Part shown: positions 1 to 6,851 of the stretch, one piece after another
Position numbering within the stretch: the stretch's first letter is position 1
Layout: the number at the start of each line of letters is the position of its first letter
Origin: GCA-2689995 sp964529325
GTDB taxonomy: Bacteria > Fidelibacterota > Marinisomatia > SCGC-AAA003-L08 > GCA-2689995
DNA: 64,000 nt
Assembly (NCBI GenBank): GCA_964529325.1
Contig: CAZGWH010000006.1
Coordinates: 1-64,000 of the forward strand
Direction of reading: 5' to 3'
Made by a program: the position numbers and the translations under genes
The notes under the pieces: generated by a model
What the model was told of the DNA's origin: nothing
Seen by the model: only the letters and a program-made list of their open reading frames with translations
Database searches by the model: none

Positions 1-1746
1 CCCGCCATACCATTTTTTAAATTTTTTCGCATTAAGTAAAAGATGTTCTTCTAATTCATTTAAATTAATTTGCGAGGGATTATCTTCAATAAATTTAAAA
101 AGGCTAAAAATTGCAAATGCAGTATGTGGATTTTCAATATTTGTTTCTAAATTCCATTTTTGTAATACAAGTATGGCTGTAATTAAAAGAGGGTCATCTG
201 TGATAATTTCAACTGTTCTTTTAATAATTTTAGCAATATTTGATTTCTCAGAATAATTTAAGTCATATTTATATTTCATCATTTCATCCGTTGAAATATG
301 TTTATCATCTCCAAATAATTCTAAAGATCGTAATGCTCTATTTGTCATAACTGTTTCAATCCCTAACCATTCTGGAAATTGAGATTCATCTGGATTATCA
401 TTACCATCGGTTGTTTGGAAAGGAGAACTATTACAATTTTGAATAAATCCTGAAGCAGGATTCATTACTTGAGGAAGTTCTGAAAATGAAATATTATTTC
501 CCCAAAGCGTTTCTTTTGTATTTCCAGGTAATAATCCTTGCCAATTATATCCTGGTGAACGATTCGGAAATTTAGCATTATAGACATAGAAAATATTTCC
601 ATCTTTATCTGCGTAACCTGTATTAAAACTTGGAATAGCCATCATTGACATTGCATCTTTCCATTCATTAAAATTTGATGCCTTATTCATTTTATACCAT
701 TGTTCAACAACACGAACATCATCCATGCCTTGAAATCGAATTGCATATTTTTCACCTGATTCGCTTTCAAAAACAGATCCAAATATTGAACGGTAGCCTT
801 TTTTATTTATTGTTATTTTTATAGGTCCAAATAACTTGACTTTAAATGAAATAGGTATTTCTTCAAGTTCAAACCATTTTCCATCAACCATATATTTTAA
901 TGGATTATCTTTAGCAATTTCTAATTCATATACATCAATTAAATCAGGATTATTTACAGTATGTGACCATCCTAAATTTTCATTATGCCCTACTAAAATA
1001 ATTGGTGAACCTGGGAATAATCCGCCAACCGTATTCCATCCCTCTTCACTATGTAAATGTGTTTCATACCATGCGGTAGGACCATTCCAAGGCTGATGCG
1101 TATTACTCATAAACAGGGTATGTCCATTTTCACTTCGAGAAGGTGAAACAGCAAAAACATTAGAACCCATTGATTCACCATAAACATTAGGGAAATAAGA
1201 ATACATTTTTGTTTTTTGTGGATATTTATCTGCCATTACTTGAGAGAGTGCTTTATTTAATCCATAAAAAAAAGGTGTTTTATGCATAAACCCAGCAACT
1301 AAATCTTCACCCTTAACGGGATAAACTACTTTAGGAATATCTTTGGGCTGATGTTTTAATAAATAATGATTAAATCCTTCGGCATACGCATTACACAGTT
1401 TTATTGTTTCACTATCGAGTTTATTATAATTATTTTTGAGATTATCCCATAAACCAAAAAGTTGAACGAGATAATCATTTGGTGCTAAATTTTTACCAAA
1501 GTATTCACCGAGCTTACCTCTTCCAGCTAATATTGAAAAAATAATATTATCTATATCGTCTTCTGCATGTGCATAAGCTAATCCAAATGCAACATCTGCA
1601 TCCGTTTTGCCATAAATATGTGGAATACCCCAGCTATCTCTATAAATAGTAACTTCTCTAGTTTTTTGTTCACCTACAAATCGCAAACCATGTGAGCACG
1701 ACCCAGCCAATAAAATAATGATACCGATAAAAAGTGTTTTTTTCAT
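1..1746 (-). CDS. Penicillin acylase family protein (Ntn-hydrolase), 3' end beyond window
   Basis: Translating the minus strand from ATG at 1746 gives 582 codons with no stop before the window edge. The N-terminus is a short hydrophobic stretch ending in LLAGSC, a good lipobox, so the precursor is probably a lipoprotein. The early motif RDSWGIPHIYG and a later MGSNVFAV are typical of the penicillin acylase/AHL acylase family (PF01804). The Ser of GSN (about residue 195, bases 1162-1164) would be the autocatalytically exposed N-terminal nucleophile of the beta chain. Members hydrolyse amide-linked acyl groups such as penicillins, acyl-homoserine lactones or acyl-amino acids; the substrate here cannot be told from sequence. 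The start overlaps the extended msrB stop as ATGA, indicating translational coupling. The C-terminal part of the beta chain is outside the window. Confidence 0.88.
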   Translation of the reverse strand, partial: MKKTLFIGIIILLAGSCSHGLRFVGEQKTREVTIYRDSWGIPHIYGKTDADVAFGLAYAHAEDDIDNIIFSILAGRGKLGEYFGKNLAPNDYLVQLFGLWDNLKNNYNKLDSETIKLCNAYAEGFNHYLLKHQPKDIPKVVYPVKGEDLVAGFMHKTPFFYGLNKALSQVMADKYPQKTKMYSYFPNVYGESMGSNVFAVSPSRSENGHTLFMSNTHQPWNGPTAWYETHLHSEEGWNTVGGLFPGSPIILVGHNENLGWSHTVNNPDLIDVYELEIAKDNPLKYMVDGKWFELEEIPISFKVKLFGPIKITINKKGYRSIFGSVFESESGEKYAIRFQGMDDVRVVEQWYKMNKASNFNEWKDAMSMMAIPSFNTGYADKDGNIFYVYNAKFPNRSPGYNWQGLLPGNTKETLWGNNISFSELPQVMNPASGFIQNCNSSPFQTTDGNDNPDESQFPEWLGIETVMTNRALRSLELFGDDKHISTDEMMKYKYDLNYSEKSNIAKIIKRTVEIITDDPLLITAILVLQKWNLETNIENPHTAFAIFSLFKFIEDNPSQINLNELEEHLLLNAKKFKKWYGG

Positions 1747-2144
1747 TCTGATTTTATTTCTTTGAACCTCAAAGCGACTGAATTCATTCAGTATCGTCTG
1801 CCTGTTTTTTGGCTTTCGTCAGGAAATACATGGCCTAAATGTGCATCACAATTAGAGCATTTAATTTCCGTTTGGATTACCCCTGAAGACATATCTTCAA
1901 TTTCAGTTAATACATTTTCATTTATTGGTTGATTATAGCTTGGCCATCCTGTTTTTGAATTATATTTATGGTTTGAAATAAATAAATCTATACCACAACA
2001 TACACATTGATATGTGCCATTCTCAAAATGATTTACAAACTTGTTTGAAAAAGGGGATTCTGTTCCTCCTTCTCGAGTGATATGAAATTCTTGAGGAGAT
2101 AATTCACATTTCCATTGATCATTTGTTTTATTACACTTTTTCAT
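1743..2144 (-). CDS. msrB: Peptide-methionine (R)-S-oxide reductase MsrB, probable selenoprotein (UGA at residue 119)
   Basis: This enzyme would reduce methionine-R-sulfoxide in proteins. Start ATG 2144 follows a clear AGGTGG ribosome site, one base after the upstream stop. Both zinc-binding CxxC motifs are present (CVCC and CSNC), as are GWPS and HLGHVFPD. The frame meets TGA at 1788-1790 directly after GRRY, exactly where MsrB proteins carry the catalytic Cys (RYCxNS) and animal MsrB1 carries selenocysteine. Read through, the frame continues as MNSVALRF plus a short tail, matching the conserved NSxxLxF end of the family, and stops at 1743-1745 in an ATGA overlap with the acylase start. A GGU-loop hairpin lies behind the UGA. 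With Sec119 the protein is 133 residues, normal for a single-domain MsrB. If UGA is a real stop, or a sequencing error for TGC/TGT, the product is inactive or an ordinary Cys enzyme, respectively. No Sec machinery is visible in the window. Confidence 0.85.
1760..1774 (-). promoter_or_regulatory. Candidate bacterial SECIS hairpin downstream of msrB UGA
   Basis: On the minus strand CTTTGA-GGT-TCAAAG forms a perfect 6-bp stem with a GGU loop. It begins 13 nt after the UGA, and the GGU lies at +20 to +22 after it. Bacterial SECIS elements are hairpins inside the coding region just downstream of UGA, with a G-U in the apical loop contacted by SelB. In E. coli fdhF the GGU sits at almost the same distance. 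The stem is short and I see no further extension of it. Confidence 0.6.
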
Positions 2145-2145
2145 C

Positions 2146-2601
2146 TTACCACCTATTATATGCAGGGTGGCCTTCTTCAACAGCAATAAAAATTCCTTCA
2201 CAAGTTGCACAGATTTTACCATCAGCAGTCAATTCAGATTTAATAATTGCTTTCTTATTATTTGATTCTACAATTGATGCAATTAATTTAATAGGGTTTT
2301 TTGTTGGGCAAGGCCTTAATAAATTTACGGTATATTTGGCGGTCACTGTACATGGAGGTTGAATTTCATTTCTATTATTCATAATTGCCCATGCCGCGGT
2401 CCAATTAGAATGGCAATCCAAAAGAGTACCAATTATCCCTCCGCTTAATATATTTGGAAATGCATGATGATGAGGTTGTGGTTGAAAAACGGCATAAACT
2501 ATGTCACCTTCAGGAATACTTTGGATTTGTAAACCATGCTTGTTAGCTGGTCCACAGCCAAAACATACACTTTTTGGTGCATATTTATTTTGTAAATCCA
2601 T
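2146..2601 (-). CDS. PaaI-type hotdog-fold thioesterase
   Basis: The 151-residue product has the hotdog layout of the PaaI/YbgC acyl-CoA thioesterase group. It has an N-terminal Cys-rich lead (VCFGCGPAN), then HHHAFPNILSGGIIGTLLDCHSNW, where the GG followed by a helix with a catalytic Asp is typical, and later TAKYTVNLLRP strands. It would hydrolyse acyl-CoA thioesters in the cytoplasm; the substrate is unknown. The FGCGPANxxGL opening resembles the small bacterial PaaI thioesterases that start this way. The gene ends one base before the msrB start and so shares its transcript. The ATG at 2601 is the natural start. Confidence 0.8.
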   Translation of the reverse strand: MDLQNKYAPKSVCFGCGPANKHGLQIQSIPEGDIVYAVFQPQPHHHAFPNILSGGIIGTLLDCHSNWTAAWAIMNNRNEIQPPCTVTAKYTVNLLRPCPTKNPIKLIASIVESNNKKAIIKSELTADGKICATCEGIFIAVEEGHPAYNRW

Positions 2602-2643
2602 AATTTTAATGAATCGTACGAGAAAAGAATAAAATTAAATAAT

Positions 2644-3009
2644 TTATTTTTTCTTTCTTTCAGATTTTACAATGGATAAAGTTGCATGGTTATCTTCAGT
2701 AGGAAGCAGGTGAAATGCTTTCATTGCTTCTTGTTCTGCTGAATCAAGCCAATCTTTCTTTAAATAGCAAATAGCCAAATTGTGATGTGCTTTTGCTAAA
2801 ACCACTACTTCATTTTGCGTAATGCTTGGTAAATTTGAAGATAATAGCCGAACAACTTGTTTGAACTCAATAACAGCTTTATCTACATTGCTACCATTGC
2901 TTTCAACCGCCCATTCATAGTATTGTATTCCTCTTTCGAGGGTTAGTTCTGCTTCTGATTTACATCCAATTAATAAAATTAGAGGTAACAGAATCAATAA
3001 TGCTCGCAT
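2644..3009 (-). CDS. Small lipoprotein with a TPR-like helical repeat
   Basis: The 121-residue protein starts with a signal peptide ending in LILLIGC, a canonical lipobox, so the mature form is a lipid-anchored envelope protein. The remainder is helical. The stretch AKAHHNLAICYLKKDWLDSAEQEAMKAF has the spacing of one tetratricopeptide repeat, and an earlier helix pair (GIQYYEWAV, KAVIEFKQVV) could be another. TPRs mediate protein contacts; the partner is not visible. It is the first gene of the minus-strand group reaching to the window edge and is divergent from the ZIP-like gene. No catalytic motif is seen. Confidence 0.65.
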   Translation of the reverse strand: MRALLILLPLILLIGCKSEAELTLERGIQYYEWAVESNGSNVDKAVIEFKQVVRLLSSNLPSITQNEVVVLAKAHHNLAICYLKKDWLDSAEQEAMKAFHLLPTEDNHATLSIVKSERKKK

Positions 3010-3116
3010 ATAATTCCTAAATTAGCAAGAAAATGATTAAAAAAAGGTTGCAAAATTTGAATAATTTATGACCTCATTCCAAAGAGATTTTTATCATTTA
3101 TTTAATTTAGGAGAAA

Positions 3117-3749
3117 ATGTTAACTAATAATTATACCCTGCTTGTTTTAAGCTTGGCTGCAATATCACTTGGGCCAGCACTTTACCAGTTATATACTTTC
3201 AATAGAAAGGCCATTAATGTGGTGGATAGGGCTGTTTTTTTAATTGTTGGAGGATTAGTTGTATTTCATCTTGTTCCTCATAGTTTAGAAGAAATTGGCT
3301 GGCTTTCTTTTCCATTGTTATTTATCGGGGCATCCATTCCTGCAATTATTGAGAAAGGGAGAGATAGTTTACATGAAAAAGCTCATCGCACCACTATTAT
3401 AATAATCTGTACAGGAATGTTAATTCATGCCCTTTTGGATGGGATGGCCTTAATGATGCCTCATGGACATCAACATGATGCGGATTTTGGATTGCCTCTC
3501 GCGATTATCCTCCATCGGCTTCCTGTTGGACTTACAATTTGGATGCTTGCTCATCCGTCGTATGGATTAAATAAAACATTATTATTTATTTTTGTAATGT
3601 GCTTAGCCACGATATTAGGTTTTTTCTCAAATGAACTATTAAATGGAATTATAGATCACTCTCTTATGAGTGGAATACAGGCGGTTGTGTCTGGTTCATT
3701 ATTACATATTTTATTTCACAAACCACATTATCCAGATCATCAACATTAA
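3117..3749 (+). CDS. ZIP-family-like membrane protein, possible divalent metal transporter
   Basis: The 210-residue protein has about seven hydrophobic segments and a His-rich loop and tail (PHGHQHDAD; PHYPDHQH). Two helices carry the ZIP/ZupT-type signatures in order: HALLDGMALM resembles the HxxxDGxAxG helix, and LHRLPVGLTIW corresponds to the HEIPEGLAIA helix. In the second motif the usual Glu residues are replaced (HRLPVG), so metal selectivity or activity may differ. ZIP proteins import Zn, Fe or Mn into the cytoplasm. ATG 3117 follows AGGAG. The following peptidase starts about 14 nt downstream. Function is inferred from motif order only. Confidence 0.6.
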   Translation: MLTNNYTLLVLSLAAISLGPALYQLYTFNRKAINVVDRAVFLIVGGLVVFHLVPHSLEEIGWLSFPLLFIGASIPAIIEKGRDSLHEKAHRTTIIIICTGMLIHALLDGMALMMPHGHQHDADFGLPLAIILHRLPVGLTIWMLAHPSYGLNKTLLFIFVMCLATILGFFSNELLNGIIDHSLMSGIQAVVSGSLLHILFHKPHYPDHQH

Positions 3750-3762
3750 ATTAGAAATTAGT

Positions 3763-5850
3763 TTGAAATATAAAATTATTACTTTAATACTATTAATTAT
3801 GGCATGTATGAATACAGATACAAAATATCCAACACCTCGAAGAGAAAGTCAAATTGATGATTTTCATGGCATTAAAATTCACGACCCATATCGCTGGATG
3901 GAAAACTTAAATGATCCCGAATTAAAATCATGGATTGAAAGTGAAAATAAATTTACTCAATTTGTTTTAGATTCTATTCCTGAAAAAAATATTTTTAAGA
4001 AATCATTAACAGAATTAAAAAATAATCCACAAAAAGGATTGCCATATATAAGAGGAGAAAAAGAATTCTATTTTAAAAATGATGGAAACCAGGATCAGTT
4101 TGTTCTATGTGTAAAAGAAAAAGGAAATGAAAGAATATTACTTGACCCAAATAAATTGAGTGAGGATGGTATTATATCTATTGGGTTTATAAATATTAAC
4201 GAAGATGGTAGTTTGCTTGCCTATGGGCAGTCTAACGGAGGGAGTGATTGGACAGATATTTATGTTAAAGATGTAGAGACTGGAAAAGTAAATGAAAATG
4301 TTTTAAAGTGGGTTAAATTTTCTGGGGTAGATTGGAATTTAAATGGAGATGGTTTTTATTATAGTCGATATCCTGAACCGGCAGAGGGTAAAGAATTTGA
4401 AAATGAAAACCATAATCAAAAATTATATTTTCATGAGATCGATTTACCTCAAAAAATGGATAGTTTAATTTATGAGGATAATGAAAACCCAGACTATAGC
4501 CCCTATACAATTATCACAAATGACAAAAAATATTTAATTCTTGGGAAGTGGCATGGTACCTCAAAAAATAATACTATTTATTATCGCAAATTAGGGTCAA
4601 CAGAGCCGTTTATTCCATTGTCTGATGATTGGTCTGGAAGCTTCCATTTTATTGGGAATGATGATAATATTTTTTATTTTTTAACAGATGTAGATGCACC
4701 TAAAAATAGGTTAATTGCAATGGATATACATCAACCTGAACCTGAAAGCTGGGTTGAAATAATATCAGAAAAAAGTGATGTGTTAACAAATATTAATTTA
4801 ATAAATAATTATTTTATTGTTCAATATCGTAAAGATGTATCTGACCGTTTAGAAATATTTGAAATTGATGGCCAATATTTGCGTTCAATTGGTTTGCCAA
4901 GTAAAGGTTCAATTAATGGAATTAGGGCAAGAGAAAAAGATCCGTTTTTATATTATACTTTTTCGTCCTATTTATTTCCTGATGTGATTTATAAATATGA
5001 TTTAAAAACATTTCAACAGGTGTTATGGTTTGAACCAGAAATCAATTTTGATGCGAATGATTTTAAAATGGAGCAGGTTTTTTATCCATCAATTGATGGT
5101 ACAAAAATCCCGTTGTATCTAATTTATGCAAAAAATTTAACACAGAATGGACAAAACCCAACACTTCTTTATGGGTATGGAGGATTTCAAATTAGTATTA
5201 TGCCTTCTTTTTCCTCTGAAATTATTGCATGGATAAAAGCAGGTGGAATTTATGCTGTTGCAAATATTAGAGGAGGTGACGAATACGGAGAAAAATGGCA
5301 CTCTGATGGGATGATGCATAATAAACAAAATGTATTTGATGATTTTATTTCTGCGGGAGAATATTTAATACATGAAAAATTTACATCTAAAAAACATCTA
5401 TCTATAAGTGGTAGAAGTAATGGTGGATTATTAACTTCAGCAGTGGTTTTACAGCGGCCTGATTTATTTGGAGCTGTCGAAAGTTCTGTCCCTGTTGCTG
5501 ATATGTTAAGATATCATAAATTTACAATTGGATGGGCATGGATGGGTGAATATGGTGACCCATCAATTGAGGAAGACTTTAATATATTATATTCCTATTC
5601 GCCTGTTCATAATATAAAATCTAATATTAATTATCCACCAATCATTATAACTACAGGTGATTTTGATGATAGAGTTGTGCCATCACATTCTTATAAGCTA
5701 ACAGCAACATTGCAACATATTTATAAAGGGAATAACCCCATTTTAATCCGCGTTGATACCGATGCCGGTCATGGTGGGGGAAAACCAGTTTCAAAATGGA
5801 TTAATGAAAGAGCAGATGTATTAGGGTTTTTATATCATCATACGAAGTAA
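3763..5850 (+). CDS. Prolyl oligopeptidase (peptidase family S9A), lipoprotein-anchored
   Basis: This serine peptidase cleaves after proline in short peptides. The N-terminal half is the seven-bladed propeller region, opening with DPYRWMENL, a hallmark of S9A. The C-terminal alpha/beta-hydrolase domain has Ser552 in GRSNGG, Asp635/636 in FDDRVVP and His670 in DAGHGGG. From TTG 3763 the product is 695 residues, the usual family size. I prefer this TTG because it gives LKYKIITLILLIMAC, a lipoprotein signal, and starts 13 nt after the upstream stop. An ATG at 3670 in the same frame would place about 30 residues inside the preceding gene. A shorter ATG at 3799 is possible but would lose the signal peptide. 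The location is probably periplasmic and membrane-anchored. Confidence 0.92.
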   Translation: MKYKIITLILLIMACMNTDTKYPTPRRESQIDDFHGIKIHDPYRWMENLNDPELKSWIESENKFTQFVLDSIPEKNIFKKSLTELKNNPQKGLPYIRGEKEFYFKNDGNQDQFVLCVKEKGNERILLDPNKLSEDGIISIGFININEDGSLLAYGQSNGGSDWTDIYVKDVETGKVNENVLKWVKFSGVDWNLNGDGFYYSRYPEPAEGKEFENENHNQKLYFHEIDLPQKMDSLIYEDNENPDYSPYTIITNDKKYLILGKWHGTSKNNTIYYRKLGSTEPFIPLSDDWSGSFHFIGNDDNIFYFLTDVDAPKNRLIAMDIHQPEPESWVEIISEKSDVLTNINLINNYFIVQYRKDVSDRLEIFEIDGQYLRSIGLPSKGSINGIRAREKDPFLYYTFSSYLFPDVIYKYDLKTFQQVLWFEPEINFDANDFKMEQVFYPSIDGTKIPLYLIYAKNLTQNGQNPTLLYGYGGFQISIMPSFSSEIIAWIKAGGIYAVANIRGGDEYGEKWHSDGMMHNKQNVFDDFISAGEYLIHEKFTSKKHLSISGRSNGGLLTSAVVLQRPDLFGAVESSVPVADMLRYHKFTIGWAWMGEYGDPSIEEDFNILYSYSPVHNIKSNINYPPIIITTGDFDDRVVPSHSYKLTATLQHIYKGNNPILIRVDTDAGHGGGKPVSKWINERADVLGFLYHHTK

Positions 5851-6197
5851 TTAAAACTTGATAGTAATCTCCTTCATCCGTTCGTAGAAAAACAATTTAA
5901 AATTAAGGTCTATAGCTCGCGTTGAACATAATTATAATTAAAGTCGTTAATGCTGAATATTATAAAGGTTTGATAATACCATTTTAAATACACCAATTAC
6001 AGTATTGACATCTCGAGCAATTGGAAGTCCTTATGAATATTAGGAAACATCAGTAGTAAATTAATTAAACCTTAAAAAGATATATTGCTTAAATAAACCA
6101 GAGATTTAATAAATTTTTTGTAAATTAAACTTGAGGGTTATATGGGTAATCTTTTATAAATTACTCGGCTATTTTAGACACAGAATTAGGATAATTG
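5851..6197. other. 347-bp intergenic region before rpmH
   Basis: No ORF, repeat or RNA gene is evident. No exact DnaA box (TTATNCACA) was found in it. The only regulatory candidate is a sigma-70-like promoter near its right end, listed separately. Confidence 0.5.
6131..6160 (+). promoter_or_regulatory. Candidate sigma-70-like promoter for the rpmH operon
   Basis: TTGAGG at 6131-6136 and TATAAA at 6155-6160 are separated by 18 bp and lie about 40 bp upstream of rpmH. This fits a housekeeping promoter for rpmH-rnpA and the genes beyond, but it is a pattern match in AT-rich DNA. Confidence 0.35.
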
Positions 6198-6332
6198 ATG
6201 AAAATAACAATTCGTAAAAGTAATCGAAAAAGAAGAAACAAGCACGGGTTTTTAAAGAGAAACCGTACTAAAAATGGTAAAGCAATGATGGCTAGGCGAC
6301 GGCAAAAGGGTAGAAAAACACTTTCTACATAA
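6198..6332 (+). CDS. rpmH: 50S ribosomal protein L34
   Basis: A 44-residue, very basic protein, the standard length for L34. It has the conserved features: an N-terminal basic patch (SNRKRRNKHGF), TKNGKAMMARRRQKGR and an ending LST. It binds 23S rRNA in the large subunit. ATG 6198 is preceded by AGGA. rnpA starts 4 nt after the stop, the conserved rpmH-rnpA arrangement. It is too short for many ORF callers. Confidence 0.97.
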   Translation: MKITIRKSNRKRRNKHGFLKRNRTKNGKAMMARRRQKGRKTLST

Positions 6333-6335
6333 ATT

Positions 6336-6635
6336 TTGAAGCATGCACTCGATCATCGAGAGTTTCGTCATTTTTTTTCCTCCTATAAATCCCTGGTAAT
6401 CGGGGATTTGTTATTTAGATTCCGCTTTGAAAAGAATGCAACCTTAGGGTTAATTGTATCTAGAAAATATGGAAATGCTGTAAAAAGAAACTTATTTAAA
6501 CGAAGATGTCGGTCTTTATTTTATAAGTTTTTTATTAATGAAAATGTCGTTCTTGTTGTTCAACCTTTAAAAAGTACAATTTCGTGGAGTGCTCTTTTAA
6601 AAGGTTTTTCTAATATTCGTAAAAAATTAATATGA
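6336..6635 (+). CDS. rnpA: Ribonuclease P protein component
   Basis: This is the protein subunit that, with RNase P RNA, removes 5' leaders from tRNA precursors. The product has 99 residues, within the short end of the family range. The RNR-type basic motif is present in the form NAVKRNLFKRRCRS, following the LIVSRKYG strand. The start is TTG 6336, 3 nt after the rpmH stop; no in-frame ATG is closer to the family N-terminus. The last codon and TGA stop overlap the yidD start (ATGA). The RNase P RNA gene itself is not in this window. Confidence 0.93.
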   Translation: MKHALDHREFRHFFSSYKSLVIGDLLFRFRFEKNATLGLIVSRKYGNAVKRNLFKRRCRSLFYKFFINENVVLVVQPLKSTISWSALLKGFSNIRKKLI

Positions 6636-6844
6636 CTAAACTTCTTATCGGTCTGGTAAAACTATATCAACTAACAATTGGAAACATATTACCACCAGCA
6701 TGTAGATATTCCCCTTCGTGCTCCCATTATATGATTGAAGCAATTAATAAATATGGTGCACTCAAGGGTTCAATAAAAGGATTAAAGCGAATTGGTCGGT
6801 GTCATCCTTGGTCAAAACACAATCATTGGGATCCAGTAAAATAA
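6632..6844 (+). CDS. yidD: Membrane protein insertion efficiency factor YidD
   Basis: The 70-residue protein has the YidD signatures LYQLTIGNILPPACRYSPSCS, with the paired Cys, followed by the HYMIEAINKYGALKG helix and RCHPWSKHNHWDPV. YidD is a small inner-membrane-associated protein that aids YidC-dependent insertion. It overlaps rnpA by 4 nt and precedes yidC by 7 nt, the usual gene order. The length is typical (about 70-85 residues). Confidence 0.96.
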   Translation: MTKLLIGLVKLYQLTIGNILPPACRYSPSCSHYMIEAINKYGALKGSIKGLKRIGRCHPWSKHNHWDPVK

Positions 6845-6851
6845 GGTAAAA

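Noticed and set aside
1568..1576. DnaA box TGTGCATAA inside the acylase gene
   Set aside because: It is an isolated match in coding sequence away from the cluster. One such match is expected by chance in a window of this size.
1743..1790. Alternative genetic code (UGA as Trp or Gly) to explain the msrB read-through
   Set aside because: UGA is used as a genuine stop by rnpA and the DUF721 gene, and no other conserved gene in the window contains an in-frame UGA that I noticed.
1788..2222. MsrB as a 144-residue protein starting at 2222 and ending at the UGA
   Set aside because: The first 26 codons lie inside the thioesterase gene. The ATG at 2144 has a good ribosome site, and the family continues past the UGA.
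3670..3762. Longer N-terminus of the prolyl oligopeptidase from ATG 3670
   Set aside because: It would overlap 80 bp of the ZIP-like gene and destroy the lipoprotein signal that begins at TTG 3763.
5851..6197. oriC in the region before rpmH
   Set aside because: It contains no consensus DnaA box and no extended AT-only tract comparable to the dnaN leader.
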